Assembly (NCBI GenBank): GCA_017305555.1 | Contig: JAFKKM010000012.1 | Coordinates: 1-64,000, forward strand | Source of the DNA: Hyphomicrobiales bacterium | GTDB lineage: Bacteria > Pseudomonadota > Alphaproteobacteria > Rhizobiales > Xanthobacteraceae | Length of the DNA stretch: 64,000 nucleotides | Direction: 5' to 3' | In this document: positions 8,978 to 19,593 of the stretch, in pieces | Numbering within the stretch: position 1 is the first letter of the stretch | Layout of the letters: each line of letters begins with the position of its first letter | Position numbers and translations under genes: made by a program | Notes under the pieces: model-generated | What the model saw: only the letters and a program-made list of their open reading frames with translations | The model's database searches: none | What the model was told of the DNA's origin: nothing

Positions 8978-9774
8978 TGGCGCTCGGGTTTTGTGCCGGG
9001 AGGCTGGTTGCCGGCGAAAATCGCGAGCCCCTGCGGCGAGAGATAGGCCTTGAACGTTTCCCACGGCACGAACACGGTATACGGTCCTTCGGCGTAAGGT
9101 CCGACCGCGTAGGGCGGATAGTGAAAGTCGAGGCCGGCACTCTTGTCGGCGACGGTCGATGGCGCCAGCGACACCGCGCCGACCTTGAGCAGCGTCGGCT
9201 CGATGCCTTTGTACCAGTCGATGCTGCCGGCATCGTCGATGCCGCGTTCCTTCTTCTCGGCCTTGACGGCGGCGAGCGCGGCCGCGCGCAACGCCTTCAG
9301 CGTCGGGCCGTTGTCGGAGGTCTCCTTGAAGAACGGGCGCACGCTGATCTGCTTTTTCGCCTCGGTATCCCACAGGATGGTGTCGATGTCGGTGTTGGGA
9401 TGCGCGCCGCCGGTATAGACGTAATCGGTGCGCACGATGCTGACATAACGTCCGCCGACTTTCGAGGTTTGGCTGTAGTTGCGCTCGAAGGCCCAGGCGC
9501 GGCCGTCGCGAAACAACTCCGGCGACGCCTTGAATTCCTTTGCGGCCTCGGCGCGGTTCTTTTCCATCCAGCGCTTGCCCTCGGCGAGAAGATTTTCCGC
9601 GAGCGGCGCGTCAGTGCGGATTGCAGCATCGAGTGTCACGCTGGCGTCGATGTATTTCGCCGTCACAGCCGCATCGGGCGCGGACTTCGGCGCGGCGGCG
9701 AGGGGCGGTGAGAGCAATAACAAGCCAAGCAACAGCGCTAAGGATATCGCCGAGCCGCGATGTGAAGCGATCAA
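8974..9774 (-). CDS. Exported DUF3298/PdaC-like protein
   Basis: 266 residues with a signal peptide (SLALLLGLLLLSPPLAAA). The body carries YTGGAHPN at about 120-127, followed by an FVPWETFKAYLSPQG region, the pattern of DUF4163/DUF3298 proteins (RsiV and PdaC relatives) that act in the cell envelope, some binding peptidoglycan or lysozyme. The start is TTG at 9774, overlapping the HepT stop by four bases, and the stop overlaps the meaB ATG by four bases. It is therefore translationally coupled on both sides. Role unknown. Confidence 0.78.
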   Translation of the reverse strand: MIASHRGSAISLALLLGLLLLSPPLAAAPKSAPDAAVTAKYIDASVTLDAAIRTDAPLAENLLAEGKRWMEKNRAEAAKEFKASPELFRDGRAWAFERNYSQTSKVGGRYVSIVRTDYVYTGGAHPNTDIDTILWDTEAKKQISVRPFFKETSDNGPTLKALRAAALAAVKAEKKERGIDDAGSIDWYKGIEPTLLKVGAVSLAPSTVADKSAGLDFHYPPYAVGPYAEGPYTVFVPWETFKAYLSPQGLAIFAGNQPPGTKPERQ

Positions 9775-10115
9775 TGATTCGGTCCTTTGATCATTTGCCC
9801 AACGAACGTCTTGAGAGGCTCAAGATCGTTTTGAACCATGTCCCACAGAATTCCGGCATCGGTTCGATGATACGCATGCCGAAGCCAATTGCCGAGGTCG
9901 GCCAGCCTGCGCCAGTTGATGGTTTGCTCGCCGGCTTTCAGGTCGGGGGGAATGTGCCGCGACGCCTCGCTGATGATTTCGAGCGATCGTTCGACAGCCA
10001 ATCGCAGCATCATGTCTTCGACGAAGGCAGCGCGCGTCCGCCCTGCCAACATCTGTCGGATATTATCGATCGCCTCATCGATATGGGCAAGGCGTTCGGC
10101 AACGGTTGGCCGCAC
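9771..10115 (-). CDS. HepT-like toxin (DUF86 RNase family)
   Basis: 114 residues from a GTG at 10115, one base after the stop of the partner gene; the frame is open upstream but only through the partner's antisense-like region. All-helical DUF86/HepT fold. The C-terminal NWLRHAYHRTD contains the His80-x-Tyr82 of the HepT motif, but the Arg expected four to six residues before the His is Gly here, with an Arg adjacent to the His instead; this variant occurs in part of the family as I recall it. HepT proteins are RNases silenced by AMPylation of the Tyr by MntA. Confidence 0.8.
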   Translation of the reverse strand: MRPTVAERLAHIDEAIDNIRQMLAGRTRAAFVEDMMLRLAVERSLEIISEASRHIPPDLKAGEQTINWRRLADLGNWLRHAYHRTDAGILWDMVQNDLEPLKTFVGQMIKGPNH

Positions 10116-10116
10116 G

Positions 10117-10413
10117 TCAGAAAACCTCGACGATATCGTCAGCGATTTTTTCGGCGAAACGGGGTGGAATCGACCGGCGCATCGTCGCCTGGGTATGCAA
10201 ACCCGTCGCATCATTGATGATGTGCTCGACGCCGATCAGATTGAGAATCGAAAACGATACATCGGGGGGGACTTCGACAAGCACGTCCAGATCGCTGTCC
10301 GGGCGATTGTCTCCCCGCACACGCGATCCAAAGAGGGCAAGTTTGCTGACGCCCTCCGCCTTGATGGCGTGAGCATTCTCACGGATCGTCTGGATTATCT
10401 CGTCGCGTGTCAT
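10117..10413 (-). CDS. MntA-like nucleotidyltransferase antitoxin
   Basis: 98 residues with the minimal nucleotidyltransferase motif: GSRVRGDNRPDSDLDVLVE, that is Gly29-Ser30, then Asp41 and Asp43 as metal ligands. In studied pairs MntA transfers AMP groups to the HepT toxin and blocks it. The adjacent HepT gene starts one base after this stop. ATG start at 10413. The pair sits between mutB and meaB on the same strand, an unusual place for a toxin-antitoxin module. Confidence 0.85.
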   Translation of the reverse strand: MTRDEIIQTIRENAHAIKAEGVSKLALFGSRVRGDNRPDSDLDVLVEVPPDVSFSILNLIGVEHIINDATGLHTQATMRRSIPPRFAEKIADDIVEVF

Positions 10414-10451
10414 CGAAGCCGCCTTGTTAACGGTCCAATGCAGCCTACCAG

Positions 10452-12608
<2,157 letters not shown>

Positions 12609-12656
12609 GGTGTCACCATTCTAGCATAAACGGGCCGTGACGTCGCACTGGCCATC

Positions 12657-13121
12657 TTAGTCGTGGTCCGGGTGCTGGAAACTGACGATCTTCGCCGTCT
12701 TCTCCGCTCCGAAATTGTCCGATGTGGTCGCGCCCGGAAGATCGGCGATGGACATCACCCAATCGAGCCGGGACTCCGTTCCAAACTGTTTGTTCGGGAT
12801 CACCTCCTGCGGCCGGTCGAAGGCGCCGGTCGTGATCTCGATCCTCGGTCGGCCGATCATGCGATAGGCGAGGGGCGTGCCGCAGGCAGCGCAGAAATCG
12901 CGCATCGCCAGCGACGACGATTGAAACGTCGCCGGCTTGCCGCGGGTCCAGGTGACATGCTCCTCGGGAATGTCCGCGAGCGAGGCGAACGGTGCGCCGG
13001 TCGCCTTCTGGCACATCCTGCAATGGCAGATCCCGACCCGGACCGGTGCCGTCGACACCGCAAAGCGGATCGCGCCGCACTGGCAGCCTCCAGTCAGAAC
13101 CGGTTGCGTTGTTCCCGACAT
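12657..13121 (-). CDS. GFA-family (CENP-V/glutathione-dependent formaldehyde-activating-like) protein
   Basis: 154 residues with zinc-binding cysteines in the usual GFA arrangement: GGCQCGAIRF near the N-terminus, CHCRMCQKATGAPFA, then DFCAACGTPLAY. Family members are named after an enzyme once thought to speed S-hydroxymethylglutathione formation; most have no proven function. The gene fits between mutA (3 bases away) and mutB (48 bases away) on the same strand, so it is probably co-transcribed. Whether it helps propionate metabolism is unknown. Confidence 0.85.
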   Translation of the reverse strand: MSGTTQPVLTGGCQCGAIRFAVSTAPVRVGICHCRMCQKATGAPFASLADIPEEHVTWTRGKPATFQSSSLAMRDFCAACGTPLAYRMIGRPRIEITTGAFDRPQEVIPNKQFGTESRLDWVMSIADLPGATTSDNFGAEKTAKIVSFQHPDHD

Positions 13122-13124
13122 CGC

Positions 13125-14987
13125 TCAGGCCATCCGGTCATAAGCCGCAGTCAGCATCGCCAGCGCGTTGCCACCGGCGAAAGCAAAGTCACCAATTCCG
13201 GCGGCACGGAACTCTGCTTCCTTCTCGCCGGGACGCCCTGCCAGATAGATATGTTTGGCACCGGCCTCTTGAAGGGCCTTGGCGGCCGCAGCGGCGTGGT
13301 CGGCGTACAGCGCATCCGACGAGCAGATGCAGGCGAGCCGTGCGCCGGAAGCCTTGAAGGCTCCCGCCAGCGCGGCCGGATCGGTGGTGCCTTCACCGTC
13401 TATGGCCGCGATGCCGCCGGCTTCGAACAGGCTCTTGGCGAAAGTGGCGCGCGCGGTGAAATCCGACGGCTTGCCGAGATTGGCGAGGAAGACCTGCGGC
13501 CGTTTGCCGGTCTGTTTCAGGATGGCGTCGGAACGATCGCGCAACGCTTCGAACGACGCGGCGAGACGGATCGGCGCGAGCGCTTCGAAAGCGATGGCTT
13601 CCTTGGCGTGCTGTATCGGCGCAGGGGCGGGTGCCAGCACGTCCGGCGTCGCCTCGTTGAGGTTTGGGAATTCGCTGACGCCGGTGACGACGCTCTTGCG
13701 TCTGGCGATATCGGCATCGCGTGCGGCGCGCACGGTTGCGATCTTGCTCTGGATCAGGCCCGCTTGCAGCGCCGCGAACGCGCCGCCCGCCTTCTCGATC
13801 TCCTGAAACAGTGCCCAGGCGCTGTCGCACAGTTGCTGCGTCAGCGTCTCGATGCCGCCCGCGCCCGCCGCCGGATCGGCGACCTTGGCGAGGTTGGACT
13901 CTTCGAGAAGGATCAGTTGGGTGTTGCGCGCGATGCGGCGCGCGAAGGCGTCGGGCAATCCGACCGCCAGCGAATGCGGCAACACGCTGATGGCGTTGGC
14001 GCCGCCGAGCCCGGCGGAGAAGGTGGCGATGGTGGCGCGCAGCATGTTCACGTCGCTGTCGCGCCGCGTCAGCATCCGCCACGCGGTCTCGGCGGTGATG
14101 AATAGCGGCTTCGGTGCAAGACCGCACGCCTGTTCGACACGCGCCCACAACAGCCGCAGTGCGCGGAATTTCGCCATGGTGAGGAACTGGTCGGCATCGG
14201 CCGCGAGCCGCGCCTGGATGGCGTCGCGTGCATCTTCCAGCGACAGCCCGGCTGCTTCCAGCGCTCGCAAGTAAGCGACTCCGGCGCCGAGCACGAAGGC
14301 CAGTTCTTGCGCCTCGGAGCCGCCGGCATCGTGGATCACCCGTCCGTCGGCGGCGGCGAAGGGGCCGCGGAAGCCGAGCGATTTCAACTTTGCAATTTTC
14401 GCTCCGAAACGCGGAGCCATCGACGACCAGTCACCGGCAAAGCCGCCGCGCACCGCCGCGCCGCCGATCGGATCGAGGCCGAACCGCACATCGACAGCGC
14501 CAGGTGCGATCTTGCGGGTCTCCAACAGCGCGGCGAGATGGTCGCCGATGTCGCGGCCTTGCGGGCTGATTTCCAGTTCGAGTGCGATATCGGCATCGAG
14601 ATAGACGCCCTCAAGCGCACGCGTCAGCGCTTCCCTGGTCGGCGGCAGGCCGAAGCCATGCGCGGCATTGCTGCCGGCGAACACAAGCGTCAGTCCGCTG
14701 GCGCCATTGGCCAGATCTTCCAGCGCCTGCTTGTTGGCGTTGGCCGGATCGGCGAGATCGATCCGCTGCATGACCTGCCACGGCGCGGTCAGGGCGCGGC
14801 CGATCACCGGCGCGCGCCCCGGCGCGCGGGAATAGATCGGCTCGATGCGCAGTCCGTCGGCGGTCTTGCCGACCAGCTTCTCGAACGGAGCGCCCTTGAG
14901 CACGCCATCGACGAGTTGTCGCCAGTTGTCGTAGTTCGCCGGCGCGAAATCAGCCGCCAGTTTCAGATCGTCGGTGGTCGCAGACAT
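13125..14987 (-). CDS. mutA: Methylmalonyl-CoA mutase, small subunit
   Basis: 620 residues, homologous to the large subunit in its barrel (DNWRQLVDGVLKGAPFEKL, HDAGGSEAQELAF). The C-terminal domain lacks the DxHxxG cobalamin motif (VFLANLGKPSDFTARATF stands at the equivalent place), as expected for the non-catalytic subunit. ATG start at 14987. It heads the minus-strand run mutA-GFA-mutB. A TTTGCAAA palindrome 125 bases upstream suggests control by a PccR-type regulator. Confidence 0.93.
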   Translation of the reverse strand: MSATTDDLKLAADFAPANYDNWRQLVDGVLKGAPFEKLVGKTADGLRIEPIYSRAPGRAPVIGRALTAPWQVMQRIDLADPANANKQALEDLANGASGLTLVFAGSNAAHGFGLPPTREALTRALEGVYLDADIALELEISPQGRDIGDHLAALLETRKIAPGAVDVRFGLDPIGGAAVRGGFAGDWSSMAPRFGAKIAKLKSLGFRGPFAAADGRVIHDAGGSEAQELAFVLGAGVAYLRALEAAGLSLEDARDAIQARLAADADQFLTMAKFRALRLLWARVEQACGLAPKPLFITAETAWRMLTRRDSDVNMLRATIATFSAGLGGANAISVLPHSLAVGLPDAFARRIARNTQLILLEESNLAKVADPAAGAGGIETLTQQLCDSAWALFQEIEKAGGAFAALQAGLIQSKIATVRAARDADIARRKSVVTGVSEFPNLNEATPDVLAPAPAPIQHAKEAIAFEALAPIRLAASFEALRDRSDAILKQTGKRPQVFLANLGKPSDFTARATFAKSLFEAGGIAAIDGEGTTDPAALAGAFKASGARLACICSSDALYADHAAAAAKALQEAGAKHIYLAGRPGEKEAEFRAAGIGDFAFAGGNALAMLTAAYDRMA

Positions 14988-15111
14988 TCGGCAGGGTGCT
15001 CCCTGAAGGCATATTGTCCTGTTTCAGGCTGAAAGTGCCATGCCGGGTGATCTGCCGCAACCTGCCACAGGTTTGCCACGGGATTGCCGCAAGATTCCCG
15101 AGGCACATCGG

Positions 15112-15121
15112 TTTTGCAAAA
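15112..15121. promoter_or_regulatory. TTTTGCAAAA palindrome, candidate PccR/ScfR site
   Basis: A perfect 10-bp palindrome in the 140-bp gap between folK and mutA. PccR, the short-chain fatty acyl-CoA regulator described in Rhodobacter sphaeroides, binds TTTGCAAA motifs before propionyl-CoA genes (recalled). The published operator has two copies; here only one clear copy is seen, with a weak TTTGCCA some 50 bases away. Function is inferred. Confidence 0.5.
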
Positions 15122-15127
15122 ATCCAG

Positions 15128-15619
15128 TCAGTGGAGGGCGGGCAACGGCTCGATCCCCTGGGTCGAGAGTTGCGCCAGCGCGGAGGCAACCGACCGGCCC
15201 GCGATCGTCCGGTTCGGCGCGATTTCCGCCAGCGGCACCAGCACGAAGGCGCGCTCGAACAGGCGCGGATGCGGCAACGTCAGGTCCGGCTGGTTGATGA
15301 CCGCGTCGTCATAGGCCAGCAAATCGAGGTCGAGCGTGCGCGGACCCCAGTGTTGCTCCTTCGCGCGGTCGCGGCCGAACCGCTTCTCGATCTTGTGCAG
15401 CGTGAACAGCAGCGCGTGCGGGTCGAGACTGGTCTCGATTTCAACGCAGGCGTTGATGAAGGAGTCTTGTGCTTCTTCGCCCCACGGGGGCGTGCGATAA
15501 TCGGACGAGCGCGCGAGCAGCGTGGCCTGCGCCATGCCGAGGATGTTACTGATCGCTTTTGGAAATGTCGCGCGAACGTCGCCGACGTTGCCGCCTAATG
15601 CGATCAAAGCATTACCCAT
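15128..15619 (-). CDS. folK: 6-hydroxymethyl-7,8-dihydropterin pyrophosphokinase
   Basis: 163 residues. HPPK transfers pyrophosphate from ATP to 6-hydroxymethyl-dihydropterin in folate synthesis. Hallmarks are ALGGNVGD at the N-terminus, SDYRTPPWG, DSFINACVEIET, the signature WGPRTLDLDLLAYDD, and LPHPRLFERAFVLVPLAEIAP. ATG start. It is the third gene of a folP-folB-folK operon, 5 bases after folB. Confidence 0.96.
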   Translation of the reverse strand: MGNALIALGGNVGDVRATFPKAISNILGMAQATLLARSSDYRTPPWGEEAQDSFINACVEIETSLDPHALLFTLHKIEKRFGRDRAKEQHWGPRTLDLDLLAYDDAVINQPDLTLPHPRLFERAFVLVPLAEIAPNRTIAGRSVASALAQLSTQGIEPLPALH

Positions 15620-15624
15620 GGTTG

Positions 15625-15987
15625 TTACCGGCTGCGGGTCAGAATGACGCCGACGTCGTCGAAGATCGCGGCGATGGGCGCGTGCGGCTTGTGGACCCTT
15701 ACTTTGACCGTGCTAATGCGCGGGAAGGTCGCGAGAATGGCTTCCGCGACCGCGCCGGCGGCGCGCTCGAGCAGTTTGTAGTTCGTGTCCTTGAAGGCCG
15801 CGCTGGCACAGGCCACGACATCGGAATAGGAGACGGTGTCGGAAAGCCGATCGGTACGCGACGACTCGGACAGATCCGCCGCGAGTTCGAGGTCGATGAC
15901 GAAACGCTGACCCACTTCGGTCTCGTGTGCCATGACGCCATGCCGCGCGTGCATCACCAGACCGCGGATGAAGATGGTGTCGCTCAT
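15625..15987 (-). CDS. folB: Dihydroneopterin aldolase
   Basis: 120 residues, normal for FolB. It cleaves 7,8-dihydroneopterin to 6-hydroxymethyl-dihydropterin and glycolaldehyde. IFIRGLVMHARHGVMAHE carries the conserved active-site Glu region (HG...E), followed by DTVSYSDVV and the C-terminal KVRVHKPHAPI with the catalytic Lys. The start overlaps the folP stop by four bases, so the two are translationally coupled. Confidence 0.94.
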   Translation of the reverse strand: MSDTIFIRGLVMHARHGVMAHETEVGQRFVIDLELAADLSESSRTDRLSDTVSYSDVVACASAAFKDTNYKLLERAAGAVAEAILATFPRISTVKVRVHKPHAPIAAIFDDVGVILTRSR

Positions 15988-16832
15988 CGCCTGTCCTTGA
16001 TGGCTGCCGAGACGCGTAGCGCCTGCACGGTTTCCGCGACATCGTGGGCACGGACGATCCGCGCGCCGCCTTCCACCGCTAACAGATGCGCTGCAATCGA
16101 ACCGCCAAGCCGCTCCCGCGGTTTTGACGGCGTGACGGTATCGATAAAGCGCTTGCGCGAGGCACCGATCAGCAACGGTAACCCGAAAGCTGATAATTCA
16201 TACTGCCGCGCAAGCACCGTCATGCTCTGATCGTGGGTCTTGCCGAAGCCGATGCCGGGATCGAGGATGATATCCTCCTTGGCAATTCCGGCGTGCTCGG
16301 CAATGGCGAGCGAGCGAGTAAAGAACGTCGCGATGTCCTGCATGATGTCGATATTGGCATCGGCGCGCTCGCGATTATGCATGATCACCACCGGCGCGCG
16401 GTGCGCCGCGACGACGCGCGCCATGTCCGGATCGCGTTGCAGGCCCCAGACATCGTTGGCGATCACCGCGCCCAGCCGAAGCGCCCAATCGACGACGTCC
16501 GCCTTCATGCTGTCGATGGAGACGGGGACGCCTAGCGCGATGATTTCGGGTAGCACCGGCTTCAGTCGCCGTATTTCCTCATCCGCGGAGATGGCGGTCG
16601 AGCCGTAGGGACGTGTGGATTCCGCGCCGACGTCGATGATATCGGCACCCTCGGCGATCATGCGCCGGGCCTGCCTGAAGGCATGTTGCGGCTCGAGAAA
16701 CTGGCCCGCGTCGGAGAAGGAATCCGGGGTGACGTTGAGCACACCCATGACGGCCGGGTAAGGGCGAGACAGCAGCGTATGCAGAACCGTATGTCCGGTC
16801 ATTGGTGCTGCTCGGGAAGCCGTCGAAATCAT
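15984..16832 (-). CDS. folP: Dihydropteroate synthase
   Basis: 282 residues. It condenses p-aminobenzoate with hydroxymethyl-dihydropterin pyrophosphate and is the sulfonamide target. Signatures: VMGVLNVTPDSFSDAGQF, GADIIDVGAESTRPYG, SIDSMKADVVDWAL, NDVWGLQRDP, LDPGIGFGKTHDQS and GASRKRFID. The true start may be the internal ATG (MTGHTVLHTLLSR), because the first ten residues are not typical. First gene of the fol operon. Confidence 0.95.
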   Translation of the reverse strand: MISTASRAAPMTGHTVLHTLLSRPYPAVMGVLNVTPDSFSDAGQFLEPQHAFRQARRMIAEGADIIDVGAESTRPYGSTAISADEEIRRLKPVLPEIIALGVPVSIDSMKADVVDWALRLGAVIANDVWGLQRDPDMARVVAAHRAPVVIMHNRERADANIDIMQDIATFFTRSLAIAEHAGIAKEDIILDPGIGFGKTHDQSMTVLARQYELSAFGLPLLIGASRKRFIDTVTPSKPRERLGGSIAAHLLAVEGGARIVRAHDVAETVQALRVSAAIKDRR

Positions 16833-16944
16833 GCGCTCGCTTTGCGCGGTTCAGGCTTCCGAGTCAATATTCAATATATTGGATGTTGGACGGGACGGCG
16901 GCGGTCGTCCCGTCGCAGGGGCATCTCAGCAGAAGAGGAGGGGG

Positions 16945-17352
16945 TCAGTAGGTGATCTTCAGCGGCAGCTTGCGCGCCTGCTCGATCAATTGTCCGATTG
17001 ATTTTTCCGACGGCAGCACCTGCACCAGCTTCCGCTTGCCGTTGGCATCCTTCATCGCCTGCGCCAGTCGTGCCGGATTGCGATGGGTGAATTCGCGCAC
17101 GGTGGTAACGCCGGCGGCACGTAACAACTCAGCCTTCGCCTTTCCCATGCCGGGGATGCGCATACAATCGGCGATGTTGGCCCATTCCAGCAGTTGCTGT
17201 TCGGTAAAGTTGGTCTTCGCAGCCAGCGCCTTCCGCCCCTTGGCCGTTCGTGCTGCTTCCAGCAGTCCTTCGGTCGTGCGAATGCCCGCCGCTTTGAGTT
17301 TCGAGGCGGCAAAGGCTGTCATGCCGTCAATTTTAGAGATCGGATATGTCAT
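16945..17352 (-). CDS. DUF4332 helix-hairpin-helix protein
   Basis: 135 residues, resembling DUF4332 proteins: two helix-hairpin-helix-like units (AASKLKAAGIRTTEGLLEAA and MRIPGMGKAKAELLRAAGVT) separated by a helical linker. Such units often bind DNA without sequence specificity, but no role is established for this family. ATG start at 17352. It stands alone, 110 bases from folP. Confidence 0.7.
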   Translation of the reverse strand: MTYPISKIDGMTAFAASKLKAAGIRTTEGLLEAARTAKGRKALAAKTNFTEQQLLEWANIADCMRIPGMGKAKAELLRAAGVTTVREFTHRNPARLAQAMKDANGKRKLVQVLPSEKSIGQLIEQARKLPLKITY

Positions 17353-18005
17353 GGTGCTCGGCGGTAAGAAGGTGCTTAGGCGAACGGTATAAAGCCGAAC
17401 GAGGCGTGTCTGGATGTCCCTGCGCGGATCGGGCCCATACGATCCGCTTCAACTCTGTCGCGGAAAGGCCCGGAAAGTTCATCGACAAAAGCGAGATCGT
17501 CGCGAGTTCCCACGCGCTTCCGCGTCGCATTTTGTGGAACTACGATGCCGGTGCGGCGATCGTACAGGTGTATCGTTGATTGGAGGAGATTGTGCTGGGT
17601 CATCTCACCCGCATCCCCTGCATCGCGCTCGGCGCCTGCCGTCACGCTGAAATAGTCTAGACTCATACGCCCCGCCCCAGCCGATTGAGTATCGGCACGT
17701 TATTGTGTCGGTCCATTGTGAGCTTTTGCAACGGGAAACACAAGCAGCGCAGGCGCTTCGGCTCTTGTCCCGTGGCAATCGCACAAGGACTGTTGCAGTA
17801 ATGCAAGAGCAAACGCTGGCGCAAGTTGAAAATTTCATCACTGGAAGAGATTTTGGATTTTCAATGCGATGGAGAACAATGTCGCGTCGCCGACATTTCG
17901 TCGCGCTGCGCTATCGTCTTTCGAAGTGCGGCCTGTTCCACCTGACCCGCAACATGCAGTAGGATAGTAAAGCCACTCACCCCGCGCGCGCGAAGAGGCC
18001 AAGCG
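17353..18005. other. 653-base stretch without a convincing gene
   Basis: Between the DUF4332 gene and the HerA-like ATPase. Short open frames exist on both strands (for example 17376-17666 minus and 17705-17962 plus), but they lack ribosome sites, family resemblance and the third-position GC bias of neighbouring genes. It may hold gene remnants. A segment around 17805-17880 is more AT-rich than its surroundings. Confidence 0.5.
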
Positions 18006-19568
18006 ATGCCGACGACCGACACCACGACAGACACCAGCGAAGCGATCTTCATCGGCAAGGGCGAAGAGCCGGCCTGGCTGACGCTGGCGCTCGCCAATCG
18101 TCATGGCCTTGTGACCGGTGCGACAGGAACCGGTAAAACCGTTTCGTTGCAGGTGATGGCGGAAGGCTTCGCGCGTGCCGGCGTTCCGGTGTTCGCCGCC
18201 GATATTAAGGGAGACCTGTCCGGTATTGCCGAGGTCGGCGAAGGAAAGGATTTCATCCTCAAGCGTGCCAAGGAGATCGGGTTGAACTTTCAGCCGGATC
18301 AATTCTCGACCGTGTTTTGGGATGTGTTCGGCGAGCAGGGACATCCGGTTCGCGCCACGGTATCGGAGATGGGGCCGCTGTTGCTGTCGCGGATGATGGA
18401 CCTCAACGATGTACAGGAAGGCGTTCTCAACATCGCTTTTCGCGTCGCGGACGAGCAGGGCCTGTTGCTGCTCGACATGAAGGACTTGCGCGCCATTCTC
18501 AGCTTCGTCGGCGAGAACGCCGCGCAACTCACGACGCAATACGGCAATGTCTCCAAGCAGTCGGTGGGCAGCATCCTGCGCCAGCTTCTGGTGCTGGAAA
18601 ACCAGGGTGGCGAGAAGTTCTTCGGCGAGCCGGCGCTCCAGTTGAAGGATTTCATGCGCACCGACCGCGACGGTCGCGGCATGGTCAATATTCTCGTCGC
18701 TGACAAACTGATGCAGAATCCGCGGCTCTACGCCACGTTCCTGCTCTGGATGTTGTCGGAGCTCTTCGAGGAGCTTCCGGAAGTCGGCGATCCGCCGAAG
18801 CCGAAGCTGGTGTTCTTCTTCGACGAGGCGCATCTGTTGTTCAACGACGCGCCCAAAGCCTTGATGGAAAAGATCGAGCAGGTGGTGCGGCTGATCCGCT
18901 CCAAGGGCGTCGGCGTCTATTTCGTAACGCAAAACCCCGTCGACGTCCCGGACAAGGTGCTGGCGCAACTCGGCAACCGTGTCCAGCACGCGTTGCGTGC
19001 CTTCACCCCGCGCGACCAAAAGGCCGTTGCGGCAGCGGCGCAGACGTTTCGTCCTAACCCCAAGCTGAATACCGCGCAGGTCATCACCGAACTCGGGACC
19101 GGCGAGGCGTTGGTCTCGTTCCTTGAAAAGAAGGGAACGCCCTCGATCGTCGAGCGGGTGTTGATCCGTCCGCCGTCGGCGCGGATCGGGCCGGTGACGC
19201 CGGAGGAGCGCAAGGCCATCCTGGCGAATAGTCCGGTGAAGGGGAAATATGACACTACGATCGATTCTGAATCAGCGTATGAAGTTTTGCAGAAACGTGT
19301 GGCTGGTACGGCTGCCTCGGCGGATGGCTCGGAAGGCGGCGTGCTCGGGCAGATCGGCTCCATCGTCGGGACGATCTTCGGCACCAATACGCCGCGCGGC
19401 AAGCTGACCACGGGGCAGGTGATCGCGCGCGACGTCACCCGCTCGGTGACCAACAAGGTGGTTGGCGGCGTGGTCGCCAATATCGGCAAATCGCTCGGCG
19501 GTTCGCTGGGTGGATCGATCGGCCGCTCTATCGTGCGCGGTGCGCTCGGCGGCCTGCTGCGGCGCTGA
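18006..19568 (+). CDS. HerA-like P-loop ATPase (DUF853/YjgR family)
   Basis: 520 residues. Walker A GATGTGKT is at residues 38-45 and Walker B is [13 protein letters not shown]; the arginine-finger region [29 protein letters not shown] follows. This is the cytoplasmic YjgR-type branch of the HerA/FtsK motor superfamily, of unknown biological role. The last 60 residues are rich in Gly, Ser and Val repeats ([15 protein letters not shown]), typical of the family C-terminus. No nuclease partner (NurA) or other defence gene is adjacent, so a housekeeping role is more likely than an anti-phage one. Confidence 0.9.
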   Translation: MPTTDTTTDTSEAIFIGKGEEPAWLTLALANRHGLVTGATGTGKTVSLQVMAEGFARAGVPVFAADIKGDLSGIAEVGEGKDFILKRAKEIGLNFQPDQFSTVFWDVFGEQGHPVRATVSEMGPLLLSRMMDLNDVQEGVLNIAFRVADEQGLLLLDMKDLRAILSFVGENAAQLTTQYGNVSKQSVGSILRQLLVLENQGGEKFFGEPALQLKDFMRTDRDGRGMVNILVADKLMQNPRLYATFLLWMLSELFEELPEVGDPPKPKLVFFFDEAHLLFNDAPKALMEKIEQVVRLIRSKGVGVYFVTQNPVDVPDKVLAQLGNRVQHALRAFTPRDQKAVAAAAQTFRPNPKLNTAQVITELGTGEALVSFLEKKGTPSIVERVLIRPPSARIGPVTPEERKAILANSPVKGKYDTTIDSESAYEVLQKRVAGTAASADGSEGGVLGQIGSIVGTIFGTNTPRGKLTTGQVIARDVTRSVTNKVVGGVVANIGKSLGGSLGGSIGRSIVRGALGGLLRR

Positions 19569-19593
19569 ATTATTGCGAAGGACAAACGGAATC

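Noticed and set aside
14988-15127. Cobalamin riboswitch before mutA
   Set aside because: The gap is only 140 bases and no B12-box-like core was recognised; B12-dependent genes of this kind are not usually riboswitch-controlled.
17376-17962. Short frames on both strands between the DUF4332 and HerA-like genes
   Set aside because: No start signals, no family resemblance, and codon usage unlike neighbours.
18006-19568. HerA-like ATPase as an anti-phage defence gene
   Set aside because: It is the common YjgR/DUF853 type, with no nuclease or effector neighbour; flanked by housekeeping enzymes.
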